From assembly GCA_965250225.1 (NCBI GenBank), contig CBDFNQ010000022.1:1-64000 (forward strand): a stretch of 64,000 bases of DNA, given 5' to 3'. The translations under genes were made by a program, and so were the position numbers. Below, in pieces: positions 1-7,261 of this stretch. Within the stretch, counting starts at the first letter, position 1, and each line of letters opens with the position of its first letter. The notes beneath the pieces are model-generated. The model did no database searches, was not told the DNA's origin, and saw only the letters and a program-made list of their open reading frames with translations. The DNA is from CBDEUK01 sp965250225. GTDB lineage: Bacteria > Pseudomonadota > Gammaproteobacteria > Eutrophobiales > Eutrophobiaceae.

Positions 1-176
1 CAGAAGTCTTGTCGACTCTGGCAAGGCTCAGAGATCCTATCGATAAATTTTTTGATGATGTTATGGTCATGACAGATGATGCCCCACTCAGAATAAATCG
101 TTTATGCCTGCTACAATCCGTCAGTCAATTATTTCTTCAAACTGCGGACATTTCAAAATTGCAGGCAAGCAAATGA
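1..176 (+). CDS. glyS: Glycyl-tRNA synthetase beta subunit, C-terminal end (partial)
   Basis: The gene enters from outside the window; the reading frame begins at base 3 and stops at TGA 174-176. The last 57 residues match the C-terminal helical region of bacterial GlyS, with the family-like stretches LRDPIDKFFDDVMVM, RINRLCLL and LFLQTADISKLQ. GlyS is the beta chain of the alpha2beta2 glycyl-tRNA synthetase that charges tRNA-Gly in the cytoplasm. The usual partner glyQ would lie upstream, outside the window. Identification rests on a short but highly characteristic tail. Confidence 0.88.
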   Translation, partial: EVLSTLARLRDPIDKFFDDVMVMTDDAPLRINRLCLLQSVSQLFLQTADISKLQASK

Positions 177-215
177 AACTGACTCATTCAGTAACGGAAT
201 AAACCTTTCTTCCTC

Positions 216-950
216 ATGCTGGTTCTTCGCTCACTACTCTTTTATCTAGGCCTTACAATTTCCACCATTATCTTTACACCTGTTGGCTTGGTTTTATTCC
301 CCCTGCCTTTTCGTTTGCGCTACCGACTCTTGACCTGGTGGACACACTTTAATCTACGGTGGTTAGCCATAAGCTGCAACCTTCATTACCGCGTTGAAGG
401 CAAGGAAAATATTCCGGCTCAAGCGGCCATTATTATGTCCAAGCACCAATCAGCATTCGAAACACTCGCGATACAAATCATCTTCCCAGCTCAGGTCTGG
501 ATAGTGAAACGTGAACTGTTATGGATACCTATCTTTGGTTGGGGGCTGGCTTCAATGCAACCTATTGCGATCGATCGTAGCTCTGCCATGAAAGCCTTTC
601 GCCAAATTGTCGAACAAGGTACCGAGCGCATCAAACAAGGTCTCTGGGTAGTGATCTATCCTGAAGGAACTCGGGTCGCACCCAGCGATAAAAAACCCTA
701 TCTCCCTGGTGGGGGTATGCTAGCGGCCAAAAGTGGTTACCCTATTGTACCTGTCGCACACAATTCGGGAAATTATTGGCCACGCAACAGTTTCATCAAA
801 TACCCGGGAACCATTACAATAACCATCGGCCCTGTGATAGAAAGTAACGGGAAATCAGCTAAACAGATCACCCAGGAAGTGGAAAACTGGATTGTGAAAC
901 GGAATGTCAGCTATATTTTGAATAGGTTGAGTTTGTCATTTCGAGCATAG
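216..950 (+). CDS. plsC: 1-acyl-sn-glycerol-3-phosphate acyltransferase
   Basis: Inner-membrane enzyme that transfers an acyl chain to the sn-2 position of lysophosphatidate to give phosphatidate. A hydrophobic segment spans about residues 5-32. The acyltransferase motif is KHQSAFE (H77-x4-E82, an HX4E variant of the usual HX4D). YPEGTRV near residue 149 and PVAHNSG near 179 are the later family motifs. At 244 residues the length is normal. The last few codons (LSLSFRA) and the TAG stop lie inside a palindromic repeat that begins at 932, so the original C terminus has been replaced. It follows glyS by 40 bases and could be co-transcribed with it. Confidence 0.9.
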   Translation: MLVLRSLLFYLGLTISTIIFTPVGLVLFPLPFRLRYRLLTWWTHFNLRWLAISCNLHYRVEGKENIPAQAAIIMSKHQSAFETLAIQIIFPAQVWIVKRELLWIPIFGWGLASMQPIAIDRSSAMKAFRQIVEQGTERIKQGLWVVIYPEGTRVAPSDKKPYLPGGGMLAAKSGYPIVPVAHNSGNYWPRNSFIKYPGTITITIGPVIESNGKSAKQITQEVENWIVKRNVSYILNRLSLSFRA

Positions 951-1061
951 CGAGAAATCCATGTCTCGACCACAGGCAGAGATCTTTATGAGATCCCTCA
1001 CGTCCGTTCGGGACACAACCGCGGATTTCTTCTAAGTTTAGATAGGAGTCGAAATGACAAA
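932..1061. repeat. MITE-like palindromic element, copy 1
   Basis: About 130 bp bounded by the inverted ends TTGTCATTTCGA (933-944) and TCGAAATGACAA (1049-1060). Inside are a second inverted pair, cgagaaatcc (951-960) and the reverse-complement-like gcggatttct (1021-1030), and the phrases 'atgtctcgacc' and 'gagatccctca'. A second copy lies at 4962-5116. It encodes nothing convincing. It overlaps the last codons of plsC and supplies its stop. Confidence 0.8.
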
Positions 1062-1120
1062 TCGGTCAGAGTTGACCTGATACCAGATAAAATGCTTTTG
1101 ATAAACTGCTTAAATAAATT

Positions 1121-2426
1121 ATGGACAAACCTAATGTACTAATCGTCGACGACGAACCCGACATCCTCGAACTACTGGAGATCACGCTTGAGCGCATGGA
1201 AATAAAATGTGCCTGTGCCAGTGACCTTAGTACTGCCAATATGCTGTTAAAAGAAAATTCCTTTCAACTTTGTCTGACTGACATGCGACTACCTGATGGT
1301 GATGGCCTGGATCTGGTCAAGGCTGTACAAACAAAATATCCCAAAATGCCCATTGCTGTCATCAGTGCCCATGGCAATATGGATACTGCAATAAAAGCAT
1401 TAAAGAATGGTGCATTTGACTTTTTGACCAAACCTATCGATCTGGAGGTGTTGCGCAAAACTGGTCAGATCCGCACTTAAACTGGACGAACCCATGACGA
1501 GTAGTCGGGTTGAGATGATCGGCGACTCCAGACAAATTCATGATCTCAAATTGAAAATCACCAAACTGGCTCGTAGCCAGGCACCTGTTTATATCAGTGG
1601 TGAATCCGGTACGGGTAAAGAACTGGTTGCACGTTTGATCCATTCCAACAGTAATCGAAGCGCCAAACCTTTCGTCCCGGTCAATTGCAGCGCTATCCCG
1701 AGTGAGCTGATGGAAAGTGAATTATTTGGTCATAAAAAAGGCAGCTTCACTGGTGCGATTAACGACAAAAAGGGTTTATTCCAGGCTGCCAATGGCGGAA
1801 CATTATTTTTGGATGAGATTGCTGATTTACCATTAACCATGCAGGTGAAACTCTTGCGTGCGATTCAGGAAAAAAAGATTCGACCAGTTGGTGCAGAAGA
1901 AGAGAGCCAAACCGATGTACGCATCCTCAGTGCGACTCATAAGAACCTGTCGGCTATGGTAACCAATAATGAGTTTCGGCAGGATCTATATTACCGCATT
2001 AATGTCATTGAACTCGATATACCGCCATTAAGAGAACGGCCCGAAGACATTCCTGAATTAATCGACCACATCTTAAAGAAAATCTCTGAACAACCATTAG
2101 ACAAAACCCATTTATCCGACCAGGCTCTTACTGCGCTCGGGCAATATTCCTTCCCGGGCAATATACGTGAACTGGAAAACATCCTTGAACGGGCGTTAAC
2201 CATGAGTGATCAAAATCTCATCGAGGTGGATGATCTTCAGTTACCAGAGTCCGAATCACTTGATAATGAATCGTCTTCATTGGATGGTCTGAAAGACGAA
2301 CTGGAAAAACAAACTATTATTGATACACTGGAACAGACTAAATGGAATAAAACAGCAGCCGCTAAAAAACTCGGCATCTCTTTTCGTGCATTACGCTATC
2401 GATTGGAAAAGCTGGATATAAAGTGA
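1121..2426 (+). CDS. pilR: Type IV pilus response regulator PilR (sigma-54 activator), frameshifted
   Basis: NtrC-class activator of pilin transcription, partner of PilS. Receiver domain at residues 1-115 with phospho-acceptor D54 (LTDMRLPDGDG) and K104. The AAA+ domain has Walker A GESGTGKE, the sigma-54 contact loop in the GSFTGA form, and Walker B GGTLFLDEI. A Fis-type helix-turn-helix (WNKTAAAKKLGISFRALRYR) is at the C terminus. The frame breaks at an AAAA run (1457-1460): reading aaa-ctg-gtc instead restores LRKLVRSALKLDEP, the expected linker. The first frame otherwise stops at 1480 and the second has its first ATG at 1494. One surplus A is the simplest account. pilS is not adjacent but lies beyond pilA on the other strand. 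Confidence 0.88.
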
Positions 2427-2510
2427 CGGATTGTTCTATCTACTTTTTCTATCTTCATAAATTACACTACTCATTTATTTTAAAATCATATTTTAATTGC
2501 CCTACAATCC

Positions 2511-2660
2511 GTCATACCGGCGAACGCCGGTATCCAGCATTTTATCTCCACGACTGAAGGCCAGAAACTATAATAAACAAATGGATTGCGGCTTTCGCCA
2601 CAATGACGGACTTTATCTATATGCCTCACCCTCGTCATTGCGGCGAAAGCCGCAATCCAT
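2511..2660. repeat. REP-like palindromes downstream of pilR
   Basis: Two structures in the 396-base gap after pilR. At 2511-2537 GTCATACCGGCGAACGCCGG(TATCCAG) holds a perfect 8-bp stem, TACCGGCG/CGCCGGTA. At 2581-2608 and 2633-2660 lie inverted copies of a 'ggattgcggctttcgcc' palindrome, able to form one large hairpin of about 80 bp. The GTCAT...TATCCAG format recurs around the GIY-YIG gene and upstream of sucC. No gene is visible in 2427-2780. Confidence 0.75.
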
Positions 2661-2783
2661 AATTTTATAATTAAGTATGAATTTGTCAGGTGTCACACTT
2701 ACCCAGAAAATTACTTTGCGCGTTTAGTAAGAAACGCACACGACCAAAAAAGGGGCTTGGCAGGGTAGAAAAAACGTAGCAGG

Positions 2784-2810
2784 ATAAAGTAGTATATATT
2801 CTTACTTTAT
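2784..2810 (+). promoter_or_regulatory. Putative antitoxin operator and promoter region
   Basis: A perfect 8-bp inverted repeat, ATAAAGTA (2784-2791) and TACTTTAT (2803-2810), with an 11-base AT-rich centre. It sits immediately before the ribosome binding site GGAG (2811-2814) and the ATG at 2823. The position suits autoregulation by a ribbon-helix-helix antitoxin. Inference from position and symmetry only. Confidence 0.5.
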
Positions 2811-2822
2811 GGAGACCAAAAA

Positions 2823-3080
2823 ATGGCAATGGTGAAAAAAAGCATTACCGTAACGGATCAACAAGAGAGTTGGATACAATCTCAAATGGCTACAGGTAAT
2901 TATGGCACTGATAGCGAACTGATCCGCGAGGCATTACGCGAGAAGCAAAACCGAACCGTTGAGATTGAAGCGATCCGTGCCGCGCTCATCGAGGGCGAGG
3001 AAAGCGGAACAAGTGACCGATCGCCGGACGATATTATCAACGCTGTCATCGGGGCAAAATTATACTTTCCTAAGCTGTAA
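2823..3080 (+). CDS. ParD-like ribbon-helix-helix antitoxin, apparently without a toxin
   Basis: 85 residues. The N terminus (VKKSITVTDQQESWIQSQMA, then YGTDSELIREALREKQ) is the CopG/ParD ribbon-helix-helix DNA-binding fold. The segment IRAALIEGEESGTSD is typical of the ParD tail that wraps the ParE toxin. The last residues (VIGAKLYFPKL) do not look like a ParD end. They resemble the first residues of some ParE toxins, so a deletion may have fused the antitoxin to a toxin remnant. No ParE reading frame follows; repeats begin at 3168. GGAG lies 8 bases before the ATG. Without a partner it may be inert or act in trans on another ParE. Confidence 0.72.
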   Translation: MAMVKKSITVTDQQESWIQSQMATGNYGTDSELIREALREKQNRTVEIEAIRAALIEGEESGTSDRSPDDIINAVIGAKLYFPKL

Positions 3081-3167
3081 TAGATCTGACTTGATCAAAC
3101 ATTGAAAGAATCTGGTTTTGATGTAATCTGAGAAATATTAATCCTGCTGAGACAATTCAAACACGTC

Positions 3168-3669
3168 GTCATTCCCGCGTCGGTCTGTTTCTTCAACACA
3201 AATCCCGCTACTTCGACGTCATACTGGCGAATGCCAGTATCCAGTCAATTCAATTCTTCATACAGATCATGCCAATCAGGATTCATTGCTTCAATGCTGT
3301 TCAATTTCCACTCTCTTTTCCAGTATTTCATTGCCTTTTCTCGTTGAATCGCCGATATCATCGTTTCGTGACCCTCATACCAGACTAGTTTCTTTAAGTC
3401 GTATTTTTCGGTGAAGCCTTTGACAACGTTAGTCTTATGCTCCCAAATACGTTTGGGTAAATTTGAAGTCACTCCTATGTATAATGTGCCATTACGTTTG
3501 TTAGTAAGAATATACACACAAGGATGTTTTTCCATAGTGACTTTATTATTAAACTGGATACTGGCATTCGCCAGTATGACGTTATGAGTTCCTTTATAAT
3601 CAGCCTTATTTGATATTTTATATCATCCTGCTGATTTGTGTAGAAGAAACAGACCTACGCGGGAATGAC
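3168..3669. mobile_element. 502-bp element with 37-bp terminal inverted repeats carrying a GIY-YIG gene
   Basis: The left end (3168-3204, starting GTCATTCCCGCGTCGGTCTG) and right end (3633-3669, ending ACGCGGGAATGAC) are inverted copies matching at 35 of 37 bases. Nested inside are two more inverted copies of a 27-bp palindrome, 3218-3244 and 3554-3580 (core TACTGGC/GCCAGTA). Between them is one gene on the minus strand (3245-3535). Its stop codon touches the inner palindrome with no gap. No clear target duplication is visible. It has the shape of a small mobile unit, but mobility is inferred. Confidence 0.65.
3245..3535 (-). CDS. GIY-YIG domain endonuclease-like protein
   Basis: 96 residues forming a single GIY-YIG nuclease domain of the small stand-alone type (COG2827-like). 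VYI (7-9) and LYIG (18-21) form the signature pair. R29 in the following helix and E66 (AIQREKAMK) sit where the catalytic Arg and metal-binding Glu are expected. The fold cuts DNA in UvrC, homing nucleases and SLX1; the role of this stand-alone group is not established. No DNA-binding domain is fused. The gene lies exactly between inverted palindromes of a repeat family that also occurs elsewhere in the window, which suggests a link between nuclease and repeats. Confidence 0.85.
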   Translation of the reverse strand: MEKHPCVYILTNKRNGTLYIGVTSNLPKRIWEHKTNVVKGFTEKYDLKKLVWYEGHETMISAIQREKAMKYWKREWKLNSIEAMNPDWHDLYEELN

Positions 3670-3784
3670 AAAGGAGAAATTACGGATGTCTGCCATTATC
3701 ATAGTCTCTTCCAGACTGCAAGATCAGGTTAAACTCTGTTTTGAGAAATTGCCAGATTTAAGTCTGAGCTACTACATTTAATCA

Positions 3785-4007
3785 ACCTGAACTCAGGATA
3801 AGAAAATTCAACACAAAATTGTCATTCCCGCATGATTTTAGCGGGAATCTAAAGTTTGTAACATGGATTCCCGACAAAACATTTCGGGAATGACGGACTA
3901 TCGATGGATTTCTGATAAGTTTGTGCTCAGTTTAACTGGATAAACCTACTTGAATGACACTATTTCATTGAATTTATAAACTTAATTCTTTATCCCGAGT
4001 TCAGGTT
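3785..4007. repeat. Nested inverted-repeat region between the GIY-YIG gene and pilA
   Basis: The outer arms are AACCTGAACTCAGGATAAG (about 3785-3803) and the inverted TTATCCCGAGTTCAGGTT (about 3990-4007). Within them lies a 74-bp palindromic unit (3821-3894) bounded by GTCATTCCCG and CGGGAATGAC, the same end sequence as the GIY-YIG element, but with no gene inside. The rest of 3670-4080 shows no convincing coding sequence. Confidence 0.65.
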
Positions 4008-4091
4008 ATTCAGTAAAACCGTTAATACAAAAGGCTTTCCCTAATACCTTCTGAACATCACCACGAAAAAGAAACTAAACCCAACTCAAAG

Positions 4092-4118
4092 TGACGCTCT
4101 ACGTCATATTGTGACGTA
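4092..4118 (+). promoter_or_regulatory. Candidate PilR enhancer: TGACG half-sites at 10-bp spacing
   Basis: TGACG (4092-4096), the inverted CGTCA (4102-4106) and TGACG (4112-4116) repeat at exact 10-base steps. The last two form the perfect palindrome TACGTCA-tattg-TGACGTA (4100-4118). They lie about 100 bases upstream of the sigma-54-type promoter of pilA, a usual distance for an enhancer site of an NtrC-class activator. Binding by PilR is inferred. Confidence 0.5.
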
Positions 4119-4213
4119 ATCAACCCATGCCCCCAAATAGAGGATCGTGAAACCCATCACATTAACTTCTATAAGCCATTGTTTTTTATAGGTGCAATTA
4201 CTATAACTAGTGC

Positions 4214-4229
4214 TGGCACGCTATGTGCT
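4214..4229 (+). promoter_or_regulatory. Sigma-54 (-24/-12) promoter of pilA
   Basis: TGGCACGCTATGTGCT matches the -24/-12 consensus (TGGCACG-N4-TTGCW) with one mismatch in the -12 box. The invariant GG (4215-4216) and GC (4227-4228) are separated by the required 10 bases. Transcription would start near 4240, giving a leader of about 90 bases before the pilA ATG. pilA genes of Pseudomonas are known to use sigma-54 with PilR. Confidence 0.8.
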
Positions 4230-4332
4230 CTGTAGCTAAGCAAGTCTTATACATCTCTGGCTTTCGTTTTAATAGAGAAGAACAGGATTGAATATTACTA
4301 AACTTACAATTTTTTACATTGAGGAAATAGAA

Positions 4333-4854
4333 ATGAAAAAACAGGTTCAAAAAGGTTTTACATTAATCGAGCTCATGATCGTGGTTGCGATCATTGGTAT
4401 TCTGGCCGCAGTGGCTATCCCTGCATATCAGGATTACACCATCCGTGCGAAAGTCACAGAAGGCTTATCAGTGGCTGCTGCTGCAAAAATTGGTGTCGCT
4501 GAGGCCTTTGCATCAAACGACATGGCTGGTATAGGTACATTTCTTCTTGATTACAATGCCAATGCCGGCGCAGCGAATGTATCTAAATACGTCACATCCG
4601 TTCAGATTGTAGCTGCTGGTGTGATTACTATCACATACAGAGCTCCAGCACAAATTGCTGGTCTAACAATAAATCTGTCACCTTTTGCTCCTCTAACATC
4701 TGGTGCAGCTGCAACTCCATTACAAGCAGGGGCTGTCGGAAACATTGACTGGGCCTGTACCTCTGTAGGTACCGCTACTGCAACTGCAAACGGCTATGGT
4801 GCTGCTGCTGCAGGTACCGTACTAGCACGCTACACTCCAACCGAATGTAAATAA
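4333..4854 (+). CDS. pilA: Type IV pilin, major subunit
   Basis: 173-residue prepilin with a seven-residue basic leader and the peptidase site KG|FTLIEL (G8|F9). Glu at mature position 5 is present, followed by the hydrophobic assembly helix IVVAIIGILAAVAIPAYQDY. The C-terminal half is rich in Ala, Gly and Thr and ends with two cysteines (DWAC... and TECK) that can close the usual disulfide loop. The ATG at 4333 is chosen because GAGG lies 9 bases upstream and it gives a short leader; an in-frame start 15 codons earlier would not. A sigma-54 promoter precedes and a strong terminator follows, so it is monocistronic. Confidence 0.93.
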   Translation: MKKQVQKGFTLIELMIVVAIIGILAAVAIPAYQDYTIRAKVTEGLSVAAAAKIGVAEAFASNDMAGIGTFLLDYNANAGAANVSKYVTSVQIVAAGVITITYRAPAQIAGLTINLSPFAPLTSGAAATPLQAGAVGNIDWACTSVGTATATANGYGAAAAGTVLARYTPTECK

Positions 4855-4880
4855 ACTCTATTTACAATCAAGTTAAACAA

Positions 4881-4906
4881 AAGCCCCGTCCAGCGGGGCT
4901 TTTTTT
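4881..4906 (+). terminator. Rho-independent terminator of pilA
   Basis: The stem AAGCCCCG/CGGGGCTT with a short loop is followed by a run of T, 27 bases after the pilA stop. Confidence 0.92.
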
Positions 4907-4961
4907 ATGCCTGAGAGTTTTATCCTCTTAATCATATAAGGAACTTCTGATTAAGTTGAAT

Positions 4962-5116
4962 TTGTCATTTCGAGCGCAGCGAGAAATCCATGTCTCGACC
5001 AAAGGGAGAGATCCAAAAGAGATCCTAAAGAGATCCCTCACAAATGTTCGGGACGCCTACCGCGGATTTCTCCCAAGTTCCCTCCCTTTGGTTCGAGACG
5101 GGAGTCGAAATGACAA
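4962..5116. repeat. MITE-like palindromic element, copy 2
   Basis: About 155 bp with the same inverted ends as copy 1 (TTGTCATTTCGA at 4962-4973, TCGAAATGACAA at 5105-5116) and the shared inner phrases 'cgagaaatccatgtctcgacc', 'gagatccctca' and 'cgcggatttct'. It is longer than copy 1 because 'agagatcc' repeats inside it. It fills the space between convergent pilA and pilS. Confidence 0.82.
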
Positions 5117-5137
5117 CTCAACCAAAGGTTCCCTAAT

Positions 5138-6781
5138 TTATTCAATCACATGATGCTGTTTTTCCGGGTGTGAAAATACAATCCGAAAACAACACCCAGT
5201 ATCAGAATTCAGCTGTAGCTGTAAACTGGCCTGGTTCATCTCACACAACTCTCGGGCGATGTACAAACCCAGACCCGTGCCTTCTTTTTCCGTGGTAAAA
5301 AACGGTTCGAATAATTGTTCTTCCTGTGTTTTATCAATACCAGGGCCCGTGTCGACCACATCAATATAAGGCCTGTCTGTTGACTCCTGAATAGCGCAGT
5401 GAATTTTCAATAACGGATCGCTTCGGCTGTAACGCACTGCATTCTGGCTCAGGTTCCATAACACTTGATACAATTGTGTGCTGTCCATAAACACAGTTAA
5501 CTCTTTTGGTGCTAGTGTTATCTCCAGTTGCCCGGCTTCTATGGATACATTCTCAAGCAGATCCAATTTGAATTTTTCCAACCATGTTCTCAAATGAATT
5601 TCTTCAATACTGGGTAGTTGCCTGCGTGAAATATTCATCACATTCTCAATGATGTTATTCACCCTTAATGATTGCGTTTTAATGATCTCTGTTAGTCGAG
5701 AATCACTTTTGGCCAGGTCTTTTGATTCGAATAATAATTGGCCTGCGTGACTGATCGCTCCGAGGGGGTTACGAATCTCATGGGCGATACTGGCGGTTAA
5801 TCGGCCCAGTGATTCCAGTTTCAAACTCTGTGCCTGTTGGCGCATCTTGCTTGCATCATCGAGAAAAATAAGTTGTATTTTTTGACTACTATTATTTTTC
5901 CCTTGTTCGATAGCTGAGCCTATTTCGGTCATACCGACTTTAATCTCATTATTGTTGTTACCAATTCGGATTAAGGATGAAAATAATTCTTTATTGTTTT
6001 GCCAATCAGTAAACACCTGGGCCAACTCAGGACTTACCTGTTCCAGAGTCTGAGTCATTTGCGATTCAATATCATCAGATTCATAAGCCAACATCTGTTT
6101 TGCAGAATCGTTCATCAAACGAATATTGTGATCTTTATCAACGGCAATAATACCCGATTGCAACCGTTCAACGATTTGTTCGTTCAACTTGCCCAGATTT
6201 TGTAAATCAAGTGCCCTGCTCTCGGCCAGGGCCTCACTGGCTTTTAATCGGGATGACAGAAAATTACCAGCGATGGATGTAATGAAAAAAGCGAGCCCCA
6301 GTATGGCAGCCGGCGTGTAACTCTCACTCAGGCTCGGTTCAAAAAAGTGAGTATAAACTTGCAGCCCTAACACCATAATACTGGCCATCGCTGCGAAAAA
6401 AATAGCAAGCTTCCTCCTGCTTAGGATACTGCCACCGGCGACCGTAATCACCAGCAACAGTCCAAAACCACTTTTCAAACCGCCGCTGGCATACATCAAC
6501 AAACCCAGAATTATAATGTCGATAATGACGTTAAAAATGACTTGTAGCTGATGCGGTAATAATCGATATTGAGTTGTGTAGAGTGCGAACAGAGAAAACA
6601 ATAGATAGATATAAGAAAGAAGGCTGAACAGGTTTTTATTATGTTCCCCCAGCGGTTCAGGAAGATATTTTGTCACGACTAATACAACAAAGAACAAAGC
6701 AATAAAAATCCGATATGAATTAAAATACTGTAGAGCTTTCCAGTCAGTATTTGTTTCAAGTTGTTCGATTTTTTCGTTCAT
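5138..6781 (-). CDS. pilS: Type IV pilus sensor histidine kinase PilS
   Basis: 547-residue inner-membrane kinase. About six hydrophobic segments occupy residues 22-175, followed by a PAS-like region (about 200-310). The dimerisation/phosphoacceptor helix carries H334 in SIAHEIRNPLG. The ATPase domain has N-box NLSQNAVRYS, DTGPGID, and GTGLGLYIARELCEMNQASL. In Pseudomonas, PilS senses pilin in the membrane and controls PilR, which drives pilA with sigma-54. Here it converges on pilA from the opposite strand and is separated from pilR by more than 2.5 kb, unlike the usual pilSR operon. The stop lies just outside a MITE-like repeat. Confidence 0.9.
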   Translation of the reverse strand: MNEKIEQLETNTDWKALQYFNSYRIFIALFFVVLVVTKYLPEPLGEHNKNLFSLLSYIYLLFSLFALYTTQYRLLPHQLQVIFNVIIDIIILGLLMYASGGLKSGFGLLLVITVAGGSILSRRKLAIFFAAMASIMVLGLQVYTHFFEPSLSESYTPAAILGLAFFITSIAGNFLSSRLKASEALAESRALDLQNLGKLNEQIVERLQSGIIAVDKDHNIRLMNDSAKQMLAYESDDIESQMTQTLEQVSPELAQVFTDWQNNKELFSSLIRIGNNNNEIKVGMTEIGSAIEQGKNNSSQKIQLIFLDDASKMRQQAQSLKLESLGRLTASIAHEIRNPLGAISHAGQLLFESKDLAKSDSRLTEIIKTQSLRVNNIIENVMNISRRQLPSIEEIHLRTWLEKFKLDLLENVSIEAGQLEITLAPKELTVFMDSTQLYQVLWNLSQNAVRYSRSDPLLKIHCAIQESTDRPYIDVVDTGPGIDKTQEEQLFEPFFTTEKEGTGLGLYIARELCEMNQASLQLQLNSDTGCCFRIVFSHPEKQHHVIE

Positions 6782-6812
6782 CTAATTCAAAATTATCTCA
6801 AAGAGATTAAAA

Positions 6813-7180
6813 GACTGGATACCGGCTCGTAGGCCGGCATGACGGCTTCTCGTCATATTCTAAATACTTGAACCTAAACAACCGCTGTCATTGGGCGCTA
6901 GATTAAACACTTCCCGGGCAAGCTGCGACCGTAATCCACCATTAATATAAAAGAATGGATACTGGTCTTCACCAGTATGACAATCCCTCGTCATTGTGGC
7001 CCCGAATTAAACACTTCCCGAGCAAGCTGCGGCCGCAATAACCACCATGGATGGTGGAAATGCAATAGGATTGTCAGGAACAATCCTTGCCCAGTAACCT
7101 TTAAAATACTGGATATCGGCCTCGGCTTTGGCTCCCTGCGTCGCTCTACCACCTACATCCTATAGGTGTACGCCGACATG
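6813..7180. repeat. Cluster of REP-like palindromes and a direct repeat upstream of sucC
   Basis: The 480-base gap between pilS and sucC is made of repeats. A GTCAT..TATCCAG-type palindrome lies at 6813-6845 in inverted form ('ggataccggctcgtaggccggcatgac'). A related one is at 6957-6983. A direct repeat of about 54 bases occurs at 6887-6940 and 6990-7046 (shared core TTAAACACTTCCCG then GCAAGCTGCG). A 'ccaccatggatggtgg' palindrome with 'ggaaatgcaataggattgtc' at 7041-7077 recurs inverted near 23.7 kb. A last palindromic unit runs about 7108-7180. No gene is supported here. Confidence 0.7.
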
Positions 7181-7261
7181 ACAAGTCAGGTTAATATATG
7201 CCATCATAATCCATAATCGGAAAAATTTGAGTTAAACATTGAAAGAACAGGAAAAAATCAA

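Noticed and set aside
4288..4332. 15-residue N-terminal extension of pilA
   Set aside because: It would put a hydrophobic stretch before the prepilin leader; the internal ATG has GAGG at proper spacing.
4956..5153. Open reading frame of 65 codons downstream of pilA
   Set aside because: It lies wholly within the palindromic repeat and has no family resemblance or ribosome binding site.
6977..7165. Open reading frame of 62 codons upstream of sucC
   Set aside because: It is made of repeat sequence (direct repeat and palindromes) and is not protein-like.
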